From a virus, in the IMG/VR virus record IMGVR_UViG_3300029267_004622, positions 1-23,297 of that record: a DNA stretch of 23,297 nucleotides. One strand, 5' to 3'. Below, one piece after another: positions 1 through 10,085 of the stretch. The notes under the pieces were generated by a model. That model was not told where the DNA came from. It was given only the letters and a program-made list of their open reading frames with translations, and searched no databases. A program made the translations under genes and the position numbers. The first letter of the stretch is position 1. The number at the start of each line of letters is the position of its first letter.

Positions 1-1
1 T

Positions 2-2782
2 AGTGATGATACCGCTGGTACTATTGTAGTAGAAAATACTGAATATGGTGCAAGGGTATTAGGATATAATGGCGATGCATCACCTGGCTTTACTTTTAGT
101 GCATTGGTTGAGGGGCAAGATAGTCTGTTAGATGGTAATTTTTGGACTTTCTATTCCACTGATAATGAGGCTTCATTCTATGTATGGTACAACTCGGATG
201 CTGGTTCAGCAGTTGATCCTGCTCCTGATGGATATGATTATGGTATCGAAGTCGCAGTATCCTTAGGTGATACAGCTGATACTGTTGCTAGCGCCACTAG
301 GTTAGCATTAACCAATAACGAATATGTAGCTAATTATTTTACCATTAGTGGTGCTACTAATAATATTATATTGACTAATTTAACGGTTGGTGATGCAAAT
401 GATGCAAGTGATGGTAGCGCATCCACAAACTTTGCTTTCACTATCACTACCGAGGGTGCAGCTCATGGTCGTAATGCTACAACAGTATGGCGTTGGCGGC
501 ATAGTCAAATTGGTGAATATGTAAATATAACAGATAGGTCCGTTGGTACCGTAACAGCACCTGGAGTAGTTAGTCCTACGAGTAAAATTGAAATTAATGA
601 TATTACTCGCGGCGATGCATCAACTGCACAAAACTTTCACCTTATTATGTCAGGCGGTACACCTGCTCAGGCAGATTTTTACTATATGACATCACAATCT
701 GGAACTGTATTTGCAGTTTGGTTTGATGTAGACGGTGATGGAACATTACCTACTCATATTGATTTTACTTCTGCAGATGTAAAAATCCGTGTAGGCATAA
801 CCAGTAATGATTTTGAAAATGAAATTGTTAATAAAATCTCTGATGCATTAGTTGCCAATACAGCGTTTAATAATGTATTTGCAGCTGCACCAGTTGCAGG
901 ATTCTCTTTTAATAATGCTAATATTGGTGATCTACTTAAGGTCTACAACTATAATAGTGCTGATTTTGATCAATCTGATTGGAATGCTGGTAATATTAGC
1001 TTTGATATTGGAGATGGTCGAGTTAGTGGTTGGCCAATTGTTGCTGTAAATACAACAAACAACTATGTAGATGTAGTAAATCCTTTTGGCGAAGCAATGA
1101 CTGATAAAGCCGTTGGTGATGGTAATATTGCCACTTCACCATCACCGATTATACGTTGGAATTTACGTCATGTATCAAAAACTGAAATCAGTAATATAGA
1201 TACCAATACTTCACCTGACATCATTGTAACCACCACTACACCTCATTATTTAAAAACTGGTGATAAATTCACGATTGCAGATAATTATGTAGATAATGAT
1301 GGTACGGGTTATGTAGTTACTTCAGTCTCAAACTCAGTACGATTTCACTATACTGATGCTGGAGCTGGAGCACCTGATACCTATGATGGTGGATCAATCA
1401 TTAAAACTGAAACTAATAGTGTTGCATGTGAAAATACTCGCTATAAAATTGAGCCCATGGCATATAATAATTTAGTTCGTATTTCATATGTTAGCGGTCA
1501 AGCTCCATATTTTCTTGATTTAGGTGTTGCTGTTGATGATTTGGTAGTAATATCTGGATCAACATTCCTAAATGCCAACCGAGGTACCTTTAGGGTTCTT
1601 GGTGTAGATCAAGATTATATCATTATTGAAAATCCTAATGCAATTGCCGAGACTAATACATTAGATTATTTTAACAATAGTAGTAGTAATGTTACTTGGA
1701 CTAATTCTAGTGATGAAATAACTGGTAGTGTTGGTGACTTTCAAAATCTCGCAATTGGTAATTGGGTTAAAAAATATGAAGATGAAGAAAGTCTTTATGT
1801 GCAAATAACTGATTTGCAAAATGACCTAGGGGCTACTGTAAGTGGAGATGCAGCTACTGTTGTTCAACTAGCTGATGCATATCGAGGAACTAGTGCTGAA
1901 GCACAAGGTGTGTTTTTTGATGCTGTCACTGATGTCGATACAGGTGTATGGCTTCGCAATATGGATGATATTACCATTTATGAAGGTGATTGTGTGCAGG
2001 TTGGTGATGAATTATTTATTGATAATATTTCACACGATGATTGGTTTGATTTTACCAATGTGGGTACTCGTGAAATTAACGCTTTTGGAACCTCTGATGA
2101 CCATAAACCATATATTAGTGTTGATAACAATGCTGGTATTGCAGAAACAGATAGGCTGTTGTCAGTTAGCGACTCGGGTGTGATTATTCATGAGGGTAGA
2201 AACAATAGGTTTAAATCTATCAGGCAGATTGAAAACGTTGTACTTGATGAAACAAATAGTTCACGTCGAACTGTATTCCTATCGCCTAGTAATCGATCAT
2301 ACAAATACTCAAGAACCAATGGTACAAAACTCTCTACTATTGGTAAATTGGGTTATGAAGTGGGTGTAGTGAGCGGAATTGATGGATATAAATACTATAC
2401 AGGATTACTGCGGACTGTACAGAGGATCGTAGATGGTTATGAACCTGATCCTGCTACCTTCCCAGGTCGTCGTGCTATTGGTGGTGTAGTAGAAACATTG
2501 CCACCTCTAATTAATAGTATTGTATTATCAATCGATATTACCACCAATGAAGGTATTAACCTCAATGAGATTAGTGCCAATATTAAATCTACAATTATTG
2601 ATTATGTTAATAATCTAGGTGTTGGTGAAGATGTTATATTAGCTGAAATTATAGTACGTTGTATGGAGATAGTTGGAGTCGAAGCTGCCACCATGAGTAT
2701 TCCTAACCCAAGTAATGAACGTATAGCAATTGCCGATAACGAGAAAGCATATGTTGAACCTGGCAATATCAGTATTGCTTAA
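2..2782 (+). CDS. Baseplate J-like (gp6-type wedge) protein, 5'-truncated by the window edge
   Basis: The frame is open from base 2, so the true start lies outside the window; a TTG at 104 is only an internal codon. The last ~150 residues (about nt 2340-2782) have the look of Baseplate_J proteins: a GIDGYKYYTG segment, then FPGRRAIGGVVE, then a beta-alpha unit with YVNNLGVGEDV, a GVEAA turn and the end motif IADNEKAYV. In known myophages this family forms the baseplate wedge. Upstream of that core is a long beta-rich region: two related repeats at about nt 134-475 and 623-1030 (each with a V-W-Y/F-x-x-D core), a PHYL..GD module near 1240-1400, and a WTNSSDEI..GNWVKK module near 1695-1905. Typical J proteins are about 300 residues; this one exceeds 920. 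It is followed 11 nt later by a gpI-like gene, matching the J-I order of P2-like tails. Family assignment rests on motif resemblance, not a search. Confidence 0.8.
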   Translation, partial: SDDTAGTIVVENTEYGARVLGYNGDASPGFTFSALVEGQDSLLDGNFWTFYSTDNEASFYVWYNSDAGSAVDPAPDGYDYGIEVAVSLGDTADTVASATRLALTNNEYVANYFTISGATNNIILTNLTVGDANDASDGSASTNFAFTITTEGAAHGRNATTVWRWRHSQIGEYVNITDRSVGTVTAPGVVSPTSKIEINDITRGDASTAQNFHLIMSGGTPAQADFYYMTSQSGTVFAVWFDVDGDGTLPTHIDFTSADVKIRVGITSNDFENEIVNKISDALVANTAFNNVFAAAPVAGFSFNNANIGDLLKVYNYNSADFDQSDWNAGNISFDIGDGRVSGWPIVAVNTTNNYVDVVNPFGEAMTDKAVGDGNIATSPSPIIRWNLRHVSKTEISNIDTNTSPDIIVTTTTPHYLKTGDKFTIADNYVDNDGTGYVVTSVSNSVRFHYTDAGAGAPDTYDGGSIIKTETNSVACENTRYKIEPMAYNNLVRISYVSGQAPYFLDLGVAVDDLVVISGSTFLNANRGTFRVLGVDQDYIIIENPNAIAETNTLDYFNNSSSNVTWTNSSDEITGSVGDFQNLAIGNWVKKYEDEESLYVQITDLQNDLGATVSGDAATVVQLADAYRGTSAEAQGVFFDAVTDVDTGVWLRNMDDITIYEGDCVQVGDELFIDNISHDDWFDFTNVGTREINAFGTSDDHKPYISVDNNAGIAETDRLLSVSDSGVIIHEGRNNRFKSIRQIENVVLDETNSSRRTVFLSPSNRSYKYSRTNGTKLSTIGKLGYEVGVVSGIDGYKYYTGLLRTVQRIVDGYEPDPATFPGRRAIGGVVETLPPLINSIVLSIDITTNEGINLNEISANIKSTIIDYVNNLGVGEDVILAEIIVRCMEIVGVEAATMSIPNPSNERIAIADNEKAYVEPGNISIA

Positions 2783-2793
2783 GGATTATATTG

Positions 2794-4935
2794 ATGGACA
2801 ATAAAACAAAAGTTGATCGTATTCATGACTTAATGCCTAAGGTCTTTAAGACACGCACCAACCCTAATTGGAGCGCATTGATTGAAGCTCTAGGGGAATC
2901 TGATGAGAATTTATCAGAATTAATTCAAGAAGTAAGAAAACAATTTTTTGTAAAAACCGCATCACGCCCATATTTAGACCGATTAGGTGCTAACTATAAG
3001 GTTTCACGCCCTCGACTAGTGGGTATGGATGATGCTTCTTTTCGAGACTATATTCCTGTATTGGCATATCAACCTAAGCAAGTAAAGCTCGTAATTGATA
3101 AATTACTAGATATTTTCTTTTTCAAAGAGTCTACAACAGCATTTATCCAATCTAATTTATCTTCAGATTTTGAACTTGAAGATGGCTGGACACTAGATAT
3201 TACAGTAGATGCTAATTATACTGAGCGTATTACATTCAATGCTGATGATTTTACTGATATTAGTGCAGCTACAGCTACTGAAGTTGTTGGTGTATACAAT
3301 AGGCAGGCAGAGTATACTTTTGCAATTGTATTTGATGATAGAATTCAGAAAAAAGAATATGTAAGAATTTTTACCAATACAGTAGGATCCAAGGGATCAC
3401 TTGAAATAGCCGGTGGATTGGGTAATAAGGCTTTTCAATTTAGTGGCTACAATGACAATGCAGGCTCAGCAGCAAATACTCAATGGTCAATTGCCAAAGT
3501 AGGTAACATCATGACCTTTACACAAACTGGTGGTGATAATGCTGGTTTGTCTAATGTACAAGTAGGTGATATTGCTTTAATCAATACTACTGACAATGTA
3601 GGGTCTTTTGTAATTACTGCAATTGATGCTGGAGCAGGATCATTTTCCTATATTGATGTATTTGGCACAGGCGGAGTTACCCACGATCACACAGGTTTAG
3701 ATACTTTTGTAGATTTTCTAACACCACAAAAAACAGTAATTTTTACTAAAAACAATAGAGCAGTCTCATGGGAAGTATCTCCAGGTGAAATTATTATTGA
3801 AATGCCTGCATCTCCGCCTGTTGTTAAACGTGACCTTAAGGGATCAGCGCATATTAATGCAGCAATTTCTACTATGACTAATCGAGATTCTGATACTTCA
3901 TTAACTGTAGAAAATGCAACTGATTGGCCAACAAGTGGTAAATTCTTATTACAGGAAGAGCAGGCTATCGTAAGCCGTATATCAACACCTATTGCCGAAG
4001 AAGAAGTCACAACGTCAATGGGGACTCGTTTTGATAAACAAAAAATGTATACATATACAGGCTTAACTGGTAATCAACTTACTGGCATTACGCCTAATTT
4101 ACCAGAATTAGCGCAGGTATATCAAGTAGATATTGCCTCGGCAGTACGTACAGGCTCTAATACTGCAACAATTACTACCGATACTGCTCATGGTTTTGAG
4201 GTTGGTGAAGAAGTAAAAATACAAGATGTTGGGGCTGGATTAGCTGTGCCAGTCAATGGTACGTGGAAAATACTATCAACCCCTTCTGATGTGACATTTA
4301 CTTTTTTATCAATTGGAGATAATGGATCAGCAACCCCTAGTACTGGCACTGCACGAGTTGAGCGAATTGGTTTAGCAAACTCAGGCTCATTAGTTCATCT
4401 TTCTACAAGCCGAATGGATACTGGGATTATTGGCCCATATATTTGGGATTTAAGCGCTGATTACGTATTATCTTCACTCACAGGTCAAATCGAGTTTGAA
4501 ATTAATGCAGGTCAAATTGTTCGTACTTTGGAAATAAATGATGATAATAATATACCAGATGGTGATGGATATGTAATTTTTGACTTTGGTACATCATTCG
4601 AAGAAGGGCCTGTTCGGTATCTATATAAACCAACAGATGGATCACTACAGCTAGACCCAGCATATATATTCCAATATGATCATGAAGTTGGGTCTTCGGT
4701 GACCGTAATTCGCAATCGTGGACCCATTATTATGAGTGGTGCTGGGCTGGAATATCCACCATATATCACTAATCCAGCAGTTGCTCGAACAGTATTACAG
4801 GATTTAATACAAGAAGTAAAATCTGTAGGTATATTCTTAGAGTTCTTGGTTAGATTTCCTGAGCAATTGTATGCGACTCTGGATGTTTATGAGAGCGATA
4901 ATGAAGATTTGTGGCCTGTGAGAGATGATTTATAA
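2794..4935 (+). CDS. Tail protein I-like baseplate component with large beta-rich insertion
   Basis: I chose the ATG at 2794 rather than the TTG at 2791 because AAGGA (2781-2785) then sits 8 nt upstream; the product is 713 residues. The N-terminus is helical and includes YLDRLGANYKVSRP (residues 60-73) followed by a SFRDYI segment, a pattern seen in gpI/YmfQ-like baseplate proteins that cap the wedge and connect fibres. The C-terminus (about 654-693, with ARTVLQDLIQEVKSVGI and FPEQL) looks like the conserved end of the same family. Between them lie roughly 550 residues of beta-rich sequence, including a TAHGFEVGEEVKI module (about 464-478) similar to one in the upstream J-like protein. P2 gpI is far shorter, so the middle appears to be an acquired surface insertion. 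Position directly after J supports the call. Exact family is uncertain. Confidence 0.65.
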   Translation: MDNKTKVDRIHDLMPKVFKTRTNPNWSALIEALGESDENLSELIQEVRKQFFVKTASRPYLDRLGANYKVSRPRLVGMDDASFRDYIPVLAYQPKQVKLVIDKLLDIFFFKESTTAFIQSNLSSDFELEDGWTLDITVDANYTERITFNADDFTDISAATATEVVGVYNRQAEYTFAIVFDDRIQKKEYVRIFTNTVGSKGSLEIAGGLGNKAFQFSGYNDNAGSAANTQWSIAKVGNIMTFTQTGGDNAGLSNVQVGDIALINTTDNVGSFVITAIDAGAGSFSYIDVFGTGGVTHDHTGLDTFVDFLTPQKTVIFTKNNRAVSWEVSPGEIIIEMPASPPVVKRDLKGSAHINAAISTMTNRDSDTSLTVENATDWPTSGKFLLQEEQAIVSRISTPIAEEEVTTSMGTRFDKQKMYTYTGLTGNQLTGITPNLPELAQVYQVDIASAVRTGSNTATITTDTAHGFEVGEEVKIQDVGAGLAVPVNGTWKILSTPSDVTFTFLSIGDNGSATPSTGTARVERIGLANSGSLVHLSTSRMDTGIIGPYIWDLSADYVLSSLTGQIEFEINAGQIVRTLEINDDNNIPDGDGYVIFDFGTSFEEGPVRYLYKPTDGSLQLDPAYIFQYDHEVGSSVTVIRNRGPIIMSGAGLEYPPYITNPAVARTVLQDLIQEVKSVGIFLEFLVRFPEQLYATLDVYESDNEDLWPVRDDL

Positions 4936-4956
4936 AAGCCAGCCTGATGAGGCCTA

Positions 4957-4965
4957 TGGTATAAT
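4957..4965 (+). promoter_or_regulatory. Extended -10 promoter candidate before the giant adhesin gene
   Basis: The 65-nt gap 4936-5000 is one of only two gaps this long between + strand genes. It contains TGGTATAAT, a perfect extended -10 (TGn + TATAAT, hexamer 4960-4965). No TTGACA-like -35 is visible 16-18 nt upstream, which extended -10 promoters can do without. Transcription would begin near 4972 and leave a short leader holding the AGGAG ribosome site at 4990-4994. A small bulged GC hairpin (about 4939-4959) precedes it but has no U-run, so it is not a terminator. In an AT-rich genome TATAAT arises often by chance. Confidence 0.4.
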
Positions 4966-5000
4966 ATAAGTTGATAACATTGAAGATTTAGGAGAATATT

Positions 5001-8000
5001 TTGGCTGTTTTAGGAAGAGTTTTAATCGGTAGTTCAGAACGGCTTGATCTGGCTGATTTACTATCTGTGGATAGCTTTACCGCTGCCGACTTTAAATATT
5101 TATTGCAAAGTTTTGTTGGTAGTACAACACCATATGTACTTGCTGGTTGTGAAGTTAACAATCCTGGTGACTCTATCGGGACAACATCCGTTGCAATCAA
5201 TATCCATGATTCAGTAATTTATCATCCTACTGCCTCTGCTGGGCCTTTTTTCTATGGACTAGAAGAAGGCAACGAATATGCGGCTCCTTTAGTTCCTGAA
5301 TTACGCAAAGAAGCAACAAACTTTATTTATCTAACCTTTAATACTTTTGAAACTGCACAAGACTCTAGGGCTTTCTGGGATCCAGATCAGGATGGTGGTA
5401 CTGGTAGTGAATTTAGTCAAGATGTCAATACTGAATCTGTTCTTTCTGTTGAAGTAGGTGTTTCAGTAGCTACTTTCCCCGAGGGAACTATACCTATATG
5501 TAAAGTTACAATGGATGCTTCTGTTATTACTAGCATACAAGACTGTCGCAATATGATGTTCAGGCTTGGAACTGGTGGTGTAGCACCTAATCCATTTCAA
5601 GACTATAGTTTTCGAAGTTTGCCATCAAGTTCATTCCAGCGTACTGAACCCGCTACAACAATGGGCACGACTACTAGCGCTAACTGCTTCCAGGGTGGTG
5701 ATAAAAACATCCGTACCATGAAAGAGTGGATGGATGTAGTAATGACACGGATTAAAGAGCTGGGAGGTACTACATATTGGTACGAAGAAAGCACTGGTGG
5801 TTCAAGTGGTGGTGGTGCCGGTAGTTCTACTGATTTTCTAAAATCCAAAGGTGCTTGGCATCACTCAGATTCTAGTCCTTCAGAAATTGAATTCACAGAA
5901 GATATCCAAAAAGTTAATCTATTGGATCCTAGAGTTATTATATTCCGTGCTTGTACTAAAAATCTAGATAATGATGAAGTATTGTATGCGGATTTGATTG
6001 ACGAAGCTGAAATTAATGCCGCTGGCGATGGTGTTGATTGGACCAATGGTGCAAGTTATGTCAATGGTGCCCCAGGAACATTTATCAATCTACAAAAAGG
6101 TGATTGGATTAAAAAGAAGACTGATACCCCTGATAAATGGCTACGTGTTGAGGGGTTTTGGGATCAGGCAGGCGGTACAGGTTCTCCTGCATCTCCTGCT
6201 GTTGCAATATCAATTACCCTAAGTGGAAATTATCAAGGTATTGATTCCGCAGTACCTGAATCTTCTGAATATACTCAAGGTGTTTATAATAGCACAGATT
6301 TGCAAATAGCTTCTCGTGGTGATTCTGCACTACAAAGTTTAACAGGTAATTTCTTTTGGCTTGCAGCTAGAAGTGACTCAATTCATTCTGCTGCCAGTAT
6401 TGTATCTACAACATTATCTAATATTGCAATTACAGAAGCCGATGGTCAACGAGCTCGTTGTACACTAGTTACCCATGGCCTGGAAGATGGTTATCGTGTT
6501 ACTATTGAAGCTGGATCTGCATATGCTGGAGAATATGAAGTTGAAGTTGAAGATGCTGATATATTTTACATTGAAACTACAGCCACAGGCGATGAAACAG
6601 GTGTTGATGCATACTATGCTATGGTTACATTGGAAGAGCGTGTATCTAGTGCTTCTGGTATTACACTTGAATCTGAAACCCATAATTTTGAAAACAATCA
6701 AACTATTATAATCAGTGATACATCATACTATGATGGTTCATATACCATAACTATTCCGCCTAGCAGTGTTGCTGATTATACCAAAAAGATTCAAATTCCT
6801 ATCTCAGCTGCACAACCAACTGATAATATAGGTACCGTAACTCTCCCAAGAATGAATGTACGTGATGAGTTTGGTGTTACGAAAATTGTTCAAGGTGAAA
6901 CTGTTGATATCGGCGAAGGCACAAGCGATGCCTTTATGGACTATGTTGGTTTTGATAGTGGTATGGTATCAGGTAATGTGGATTACTATACTTCTGCAAC
7001 CACCACTAGCTATAATACCAAAGATGGAATGTCGAATTACAACAGCTCTCCATCCGATAATTTGACCACTAGGGCTGCAAAATTAACTGCTATGATGGCA
7101 GATCGTATCCAGGATCGTGGCATTATATTTCAGGGTGTAACTACTATATCCAATAATGATGGCACGACCGATCGCGATATCGCAGCTTCTGCTACACTTC
7201 GTGTCTTGAAACCTGGCAGTGCATCTCAAATATTAACACTTACTGTTGATGAATTGGGAACAAATGAATGTGCAGTTTGTACCATAGATCGTAACGGTAG
7301 TAGTGGCATATCACTCACTAAAGAATCATTTAATAAATCATTTCTATTAGAAGAAAATAAATTTATTATCTTCTATCGCCTTACTACAACTGATATTTAC
7401 ACATGGGAAGGTATAAAGATACCTGCTGGGGGAACCCACACTTATGGCGAGCGATTGAAGCCTCGTCTATATTCAGATCAGGATAGAAATGCTAAATTAG
7501 TTGGTGGTGGAACTTGGCATTGGGATTTGGCTAATACTACCCTAAGTTGGTCATCCGATGCATATGTACAGATTCCTGGAATTGCAGATGCAAGCAATAC
7601 AATTCAAGCTGGTAATAACGCAACAATTGCCGATGGTGATGTTTTACATGTAACACTCGAGCGAACAACTGGAACCAATAACCTTTCTGTAACTGATACA
7701 GCAATTGCCTCACTTACCCCAGATGAAGATACCTATATATTTGCTCGACGTATTGGCGATGAAATTATTGTCGGTGAATCATTCCTTCTTAAGGACAATG
7801 AGTACTTAGAGCTTGACGGTGCCTTAGCGGAAATTAATCGATACCATGGACAATTGAAAATTGATGATGGGGCAGCAGATGATCAGGTAATTATTACTGC
7901 GCCTGATATTTCGATGCTAGATGGAGAATTTTTAAGTCAAGAGTTGAATGGCTTTTTATTAGATATAGCATCCGACATCGTTGTGGATTTTAATGCAGGA

Positions 8001-10076
8001 ACAATATCTGGTGGAGCAAGCGGAACAGCTTTTACTCCAGGTGTAGATAGCGATGGAGTTTCTTTAGTCAGCGGTGATTATGTTTGGTATGCATTAGGAT
8101 TGTTACCAGATACACTTAGCGCTTTAAATAAGATGAGCGTAACTGTCCAAGTAACACCTGGTGTGAAAAATAGTGTAGAAGCATCAACACCATATCCTGT
8201 AATTATTGGCTCAAAGAAAATTGGTCTTGTACAGGTATACCATGATGGCTCAGATTTAGAAGTAACAAAGATAATTCGCTTTGGAACTGGTGCTGGTGGT
8301 GGAACTGGAACCGGTGATGCAAATAGTTTAACTGAAACACTAAAGAATCAGCTTATTAATTCTTGGTATGAATATGTAACACCAAATATCTTTAGTTCTA
8401 GTGAAGATGCACTTGTAGATGGAGCATCTACTGGTGGTTATTCAGCGGCAACATCAACTTTTGACATCGATGCTGGCCAAACAATGATATCCACACAATC
8501 ACTCGATCAAGACTTTCTAGCTGATCCTCGGATTCTTCAGGATTATCAATTAACAGTCTTTTGGGATGCTAATGGCGTTGACACAACGGCTGATGCCGCT
8601 GAATCGTTTGATATTACAGTAGTTACTTACGGCAGTATTACAAATGCTGATTATATCAAGTTCTTCTCAATCGATGACACTAAGCAATATTGCCTATGGT
8701 TTAATGTATCTGGTAGTGATTCTGCCCCTTCTGTTACTGGTACGGATGAATATATTGAGGTTGCAGTCAATGGCTTAGCTAGTAACGATGCGGTTGCAGG
8801 AGCAATACGAACTGCTTTGACTGGTATGGGTGATGCATCTAATTATGATATATCTATTGCTAGCAATGTAGTAACAGTGGCTAGTAAATATAATGGTAGC
8901 AGTACAGATGCTTCATATACAACTGGTGCAGAAGTTACAGTTGGTAACTTTACACAAGGTCGTGCGACTTATATGATTTCGCGCGATGGTGGTAATGAAT
9001 ATCAAGCAGTGTCAATGGAGCGGGTTGGTTCTTCTACAGATACATACACTGGAAGTATTCGCTTTAGGGATGAGCTTGTTAAGCAAACTCTACATGAAGA
9101 AGCCAATACGGCTGATAGCTCTGTTGAACTAACTGCAGCAGGCTCTAATCAGAAAATCGCACAATCATTTACAGTATCTAATGTTGAATCAATTAAAGAA
9201 GTTGATTTTGATGTTACCGTAAATGGCTCGCCAACAGGATATATGTGGGTATCTTTGGTAGAAGATGATTCTGCAGTACCATCCACTGATTCAGGTTCAA
9301 TTTACTGTGAATCTAGTGCTATTGATATTTCTTCATTATCAACAGGAACACTAACGGTATCTCTTCCAGAAACAGCTCTTCCTGCTGGAACATATCATTT
9401 GGTAATAAGAACAGATGCTTCATACAAGAGCGCATTTGTTACAGGAACTACATCTATTGAGTTTGATTCATATACATCTAGCACTGGAGCAAGTCAGTGT
9501 AATGGAAGTATATGGGCAGCAGTTGCTGGTGGTGAGGCATTTTTACATGCGGTAAAAGGTAGTACACTTGATCTTCGAGTTAAAATCACTTCTGGTGCCA
9601 ATGATAAGATGCTTGCTGGTTACGGCGTATTCTACGACATGCAATCTGGAACACCAACCAGTAACACAAAACATAGACAAGTATTTGCTTTCAAGATGGC
9701 CGACAACGAGAATGAGTTCTTAATAACTAATTTCACTCCTGACCCTGATCTCTTAGAAGTTTATCTTGTTGAAACTGGACAAGTATTTAAGCACGGTGCG
9801 TTTTACTTAGATGGCGGAAAGATTGTATTCCCAGCAAATAGTTTTCAAAGCGGTTTACCAGCTGACCTAACACTGATTGCTATGCAGACACAAGGTGGGT
9901 GCGTAGATAATTCAGATATTAATGCCCTGTTACTGGCAGCCAATAATTTAGGAAGTACTGATGCAAGTATAGATAGAAGTTCTCCTGGGCGTGGTATTTA
10001 CTTACGTCGCCCAGATGGTACACTGAGAGAAATCACAATTGACGATAGCGACAATATTGTTGTTTACAGCGTATAA
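5001..10076 (+). CDS. Giant multidomain tail/baseplate adhesin (1691 aa)
   Basis: The start is TTG at 5001: an in-frame TAG at 4989 closes the frame upstream, AGGAG at 4990-4994 is well spaced, and the next in-frame ATG is about 170 residues in. Visible modules: an N-terminal region (1-200) of unknown fold; a helical stretch NIRTMKEWMDVVMTRIKEL (236-254) ending near a YWYEE; a Gly/Ser hinge (264-277); a WTNGASYV..GDWIKK module (about 347-373) and an HGLEDG module (about 492), both with relatives in the J-like protein; a long beta-rich middle; a repeat at about 1212-1321 matching the duplicated repeats of the J-like protein; SRDGGNEYQAV (1327-1337); a beta-sandwich at about 1383-1529; and a C-terminal RGIYLRRPDGTLREITI segment (1664-1680). 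It lies between baseplate and fibre genes, so a virion-surface adhesin or fibre-base role is likely. I do not recognise a named family for the whole protein. Confidence 0.75.
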   Translation: MAVLGRVLIGSSERLDLADLLSVDSFTAADFKYLLQSFVGSTTPYVLAGCEVNNPGDSIGTTSVAINIHDSVIYHPTASAGPFFYGLEEGNEYAAPLVPELRKEATNFIYLTFNTFETAQDSRAFWDPDQDGGTGSEFSQDVNTESVLSVEVGVSVATFPEGTIPICKVTMDASVITSIQDCRNMMFRLGTGGVAPNPFQDYSFRSLPSSSFQRTEPATTMGTTTSANCFQGGDKNIRTMKEWMDVVMTRIKELGGTTYWYEESTGGSSGGGAGSSTDFLKSKGAWHHSDSSPSEIEFTEDIQKVNLLDPRVIIFRACTKNLDNDEVLYADLIDEAEINAAGDGVDWTNGASYVNGAPGTFINLQKGDWIKKKTDTPDKWLRVEGFWDQAGGTGSPASPAVAISITLSGNYQGIDSAVPESSEYTQGVYNSTDLQIASRGDSALQSLTGNFFWLAARSDSIHSAASIVSTTLSNIAITEADGQRARCTLVTHGLEDGYRVTIEAGSAYAGEYEVEVEDADIFYIETTATGDETGVDAYYAMVTLEERVSSASGITLESETHNFENNQTIIISDTSYYDGSYTITIPPSSVADYTKKIQIPISAAQPTDNIGTVTLPRMNVRDEFGVTKIVQGETVDIGEGTSDAFMDYVGFDSGMVSGNVDYYTSATTTSYNTKDGMSNYNSSPSDNLTTRAAKLTAMMADRIQDRGIIFQGVTTISNNDGTTDRDIAASATLRVLKPGSASQILTLTVDELGTNECAVCTIDRNGSSGISLTKESFNKSFLLEENKFIIFYRLTTTDIYTWEGIKIPAGGTHTYGERLKPRLYSDQDRNAKLVGGGTWHWDLANTTLSWSSDAYVQIPGIADASNTIQAGNNATIADGDVLHVTLERTTGTNNLSVTDTAIASLTPDEDTYIFARRIGDEIIVGESFLLKDNEYLELDGALAEINRYHGQLKIDDGAADDQVIITAPDISMLDGEFLSQELNGFLLDIASDIVVDFNAGTISGGASGTAFTPGVDSDGVSLVSGDYVWYALGLLPDTLSALNKMSVTVQVTPGVKNSVEASTPYPVIIGSKKIGLVQVYHDGSDLEVTKIIRFGTGAGGGTGTGDANSLTETLKNQLINSWYEYVTPNIFSSSEDALVDGASTGGYSAATSTFDIDAGQTMISTQSLDQDFLADPRILQDYQLTVFWDANGVDTTADAAESFDITVVTYGSITNADYIKFFSIDDTKQYCLWFNVSGSDSAPSVTGTDEYIEVAVNGLASNDAVAGAIRTALTGMGDASNYDISIASNVVTVASKYNGSSTDASYTTGAEVTVGNFTQGRATYMISRDGGNEYQAVSMERVGSSTDTYTGSIRFRDELVKQTLHEEANTADSSVELTAAGSNQKIAQSFTVSNVESIKEVDFDVTVNGSPTGYMWVSLVEDDSAVPSTDSGSIYCESSAIDISSLSTGTLTVSLPETALPAGTYHLVIRTDASYKSAFVTGTTSIEFDSYTSSTGASQCNGSIWAAVAGGEAFLHAVKGSTLDLRVKITSGANDKMLAGYGVFYDMQSGTPTSNTKHRQVFAFKMADNENEFLITNFTPDPDLLEVYLVETGQVFKHGAFYLDGGKIVFPANSFQSGLPADLTLIAMQTQGGCVDNSDINALLLAANNLGSTDASIDRSSPGRGIYLRRPDGTLREITIDDSDNIVVYSV

Positions 10077-10085
10077 GAGGATACA

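Noticed and set aside
104-106. TTG at 104 as the start of the first gene
   Set aside because: The frame is open to base 2 without a stop and no ribosome site precedes 104; the gene continues upstream of the window.
852-1049. Short Leu/Ile-rich + strand frames inside the J-like gene as membrane proteins
   Set aside because: They are frame-shifted readings of AT-rich coding sequence without a ribosome site.
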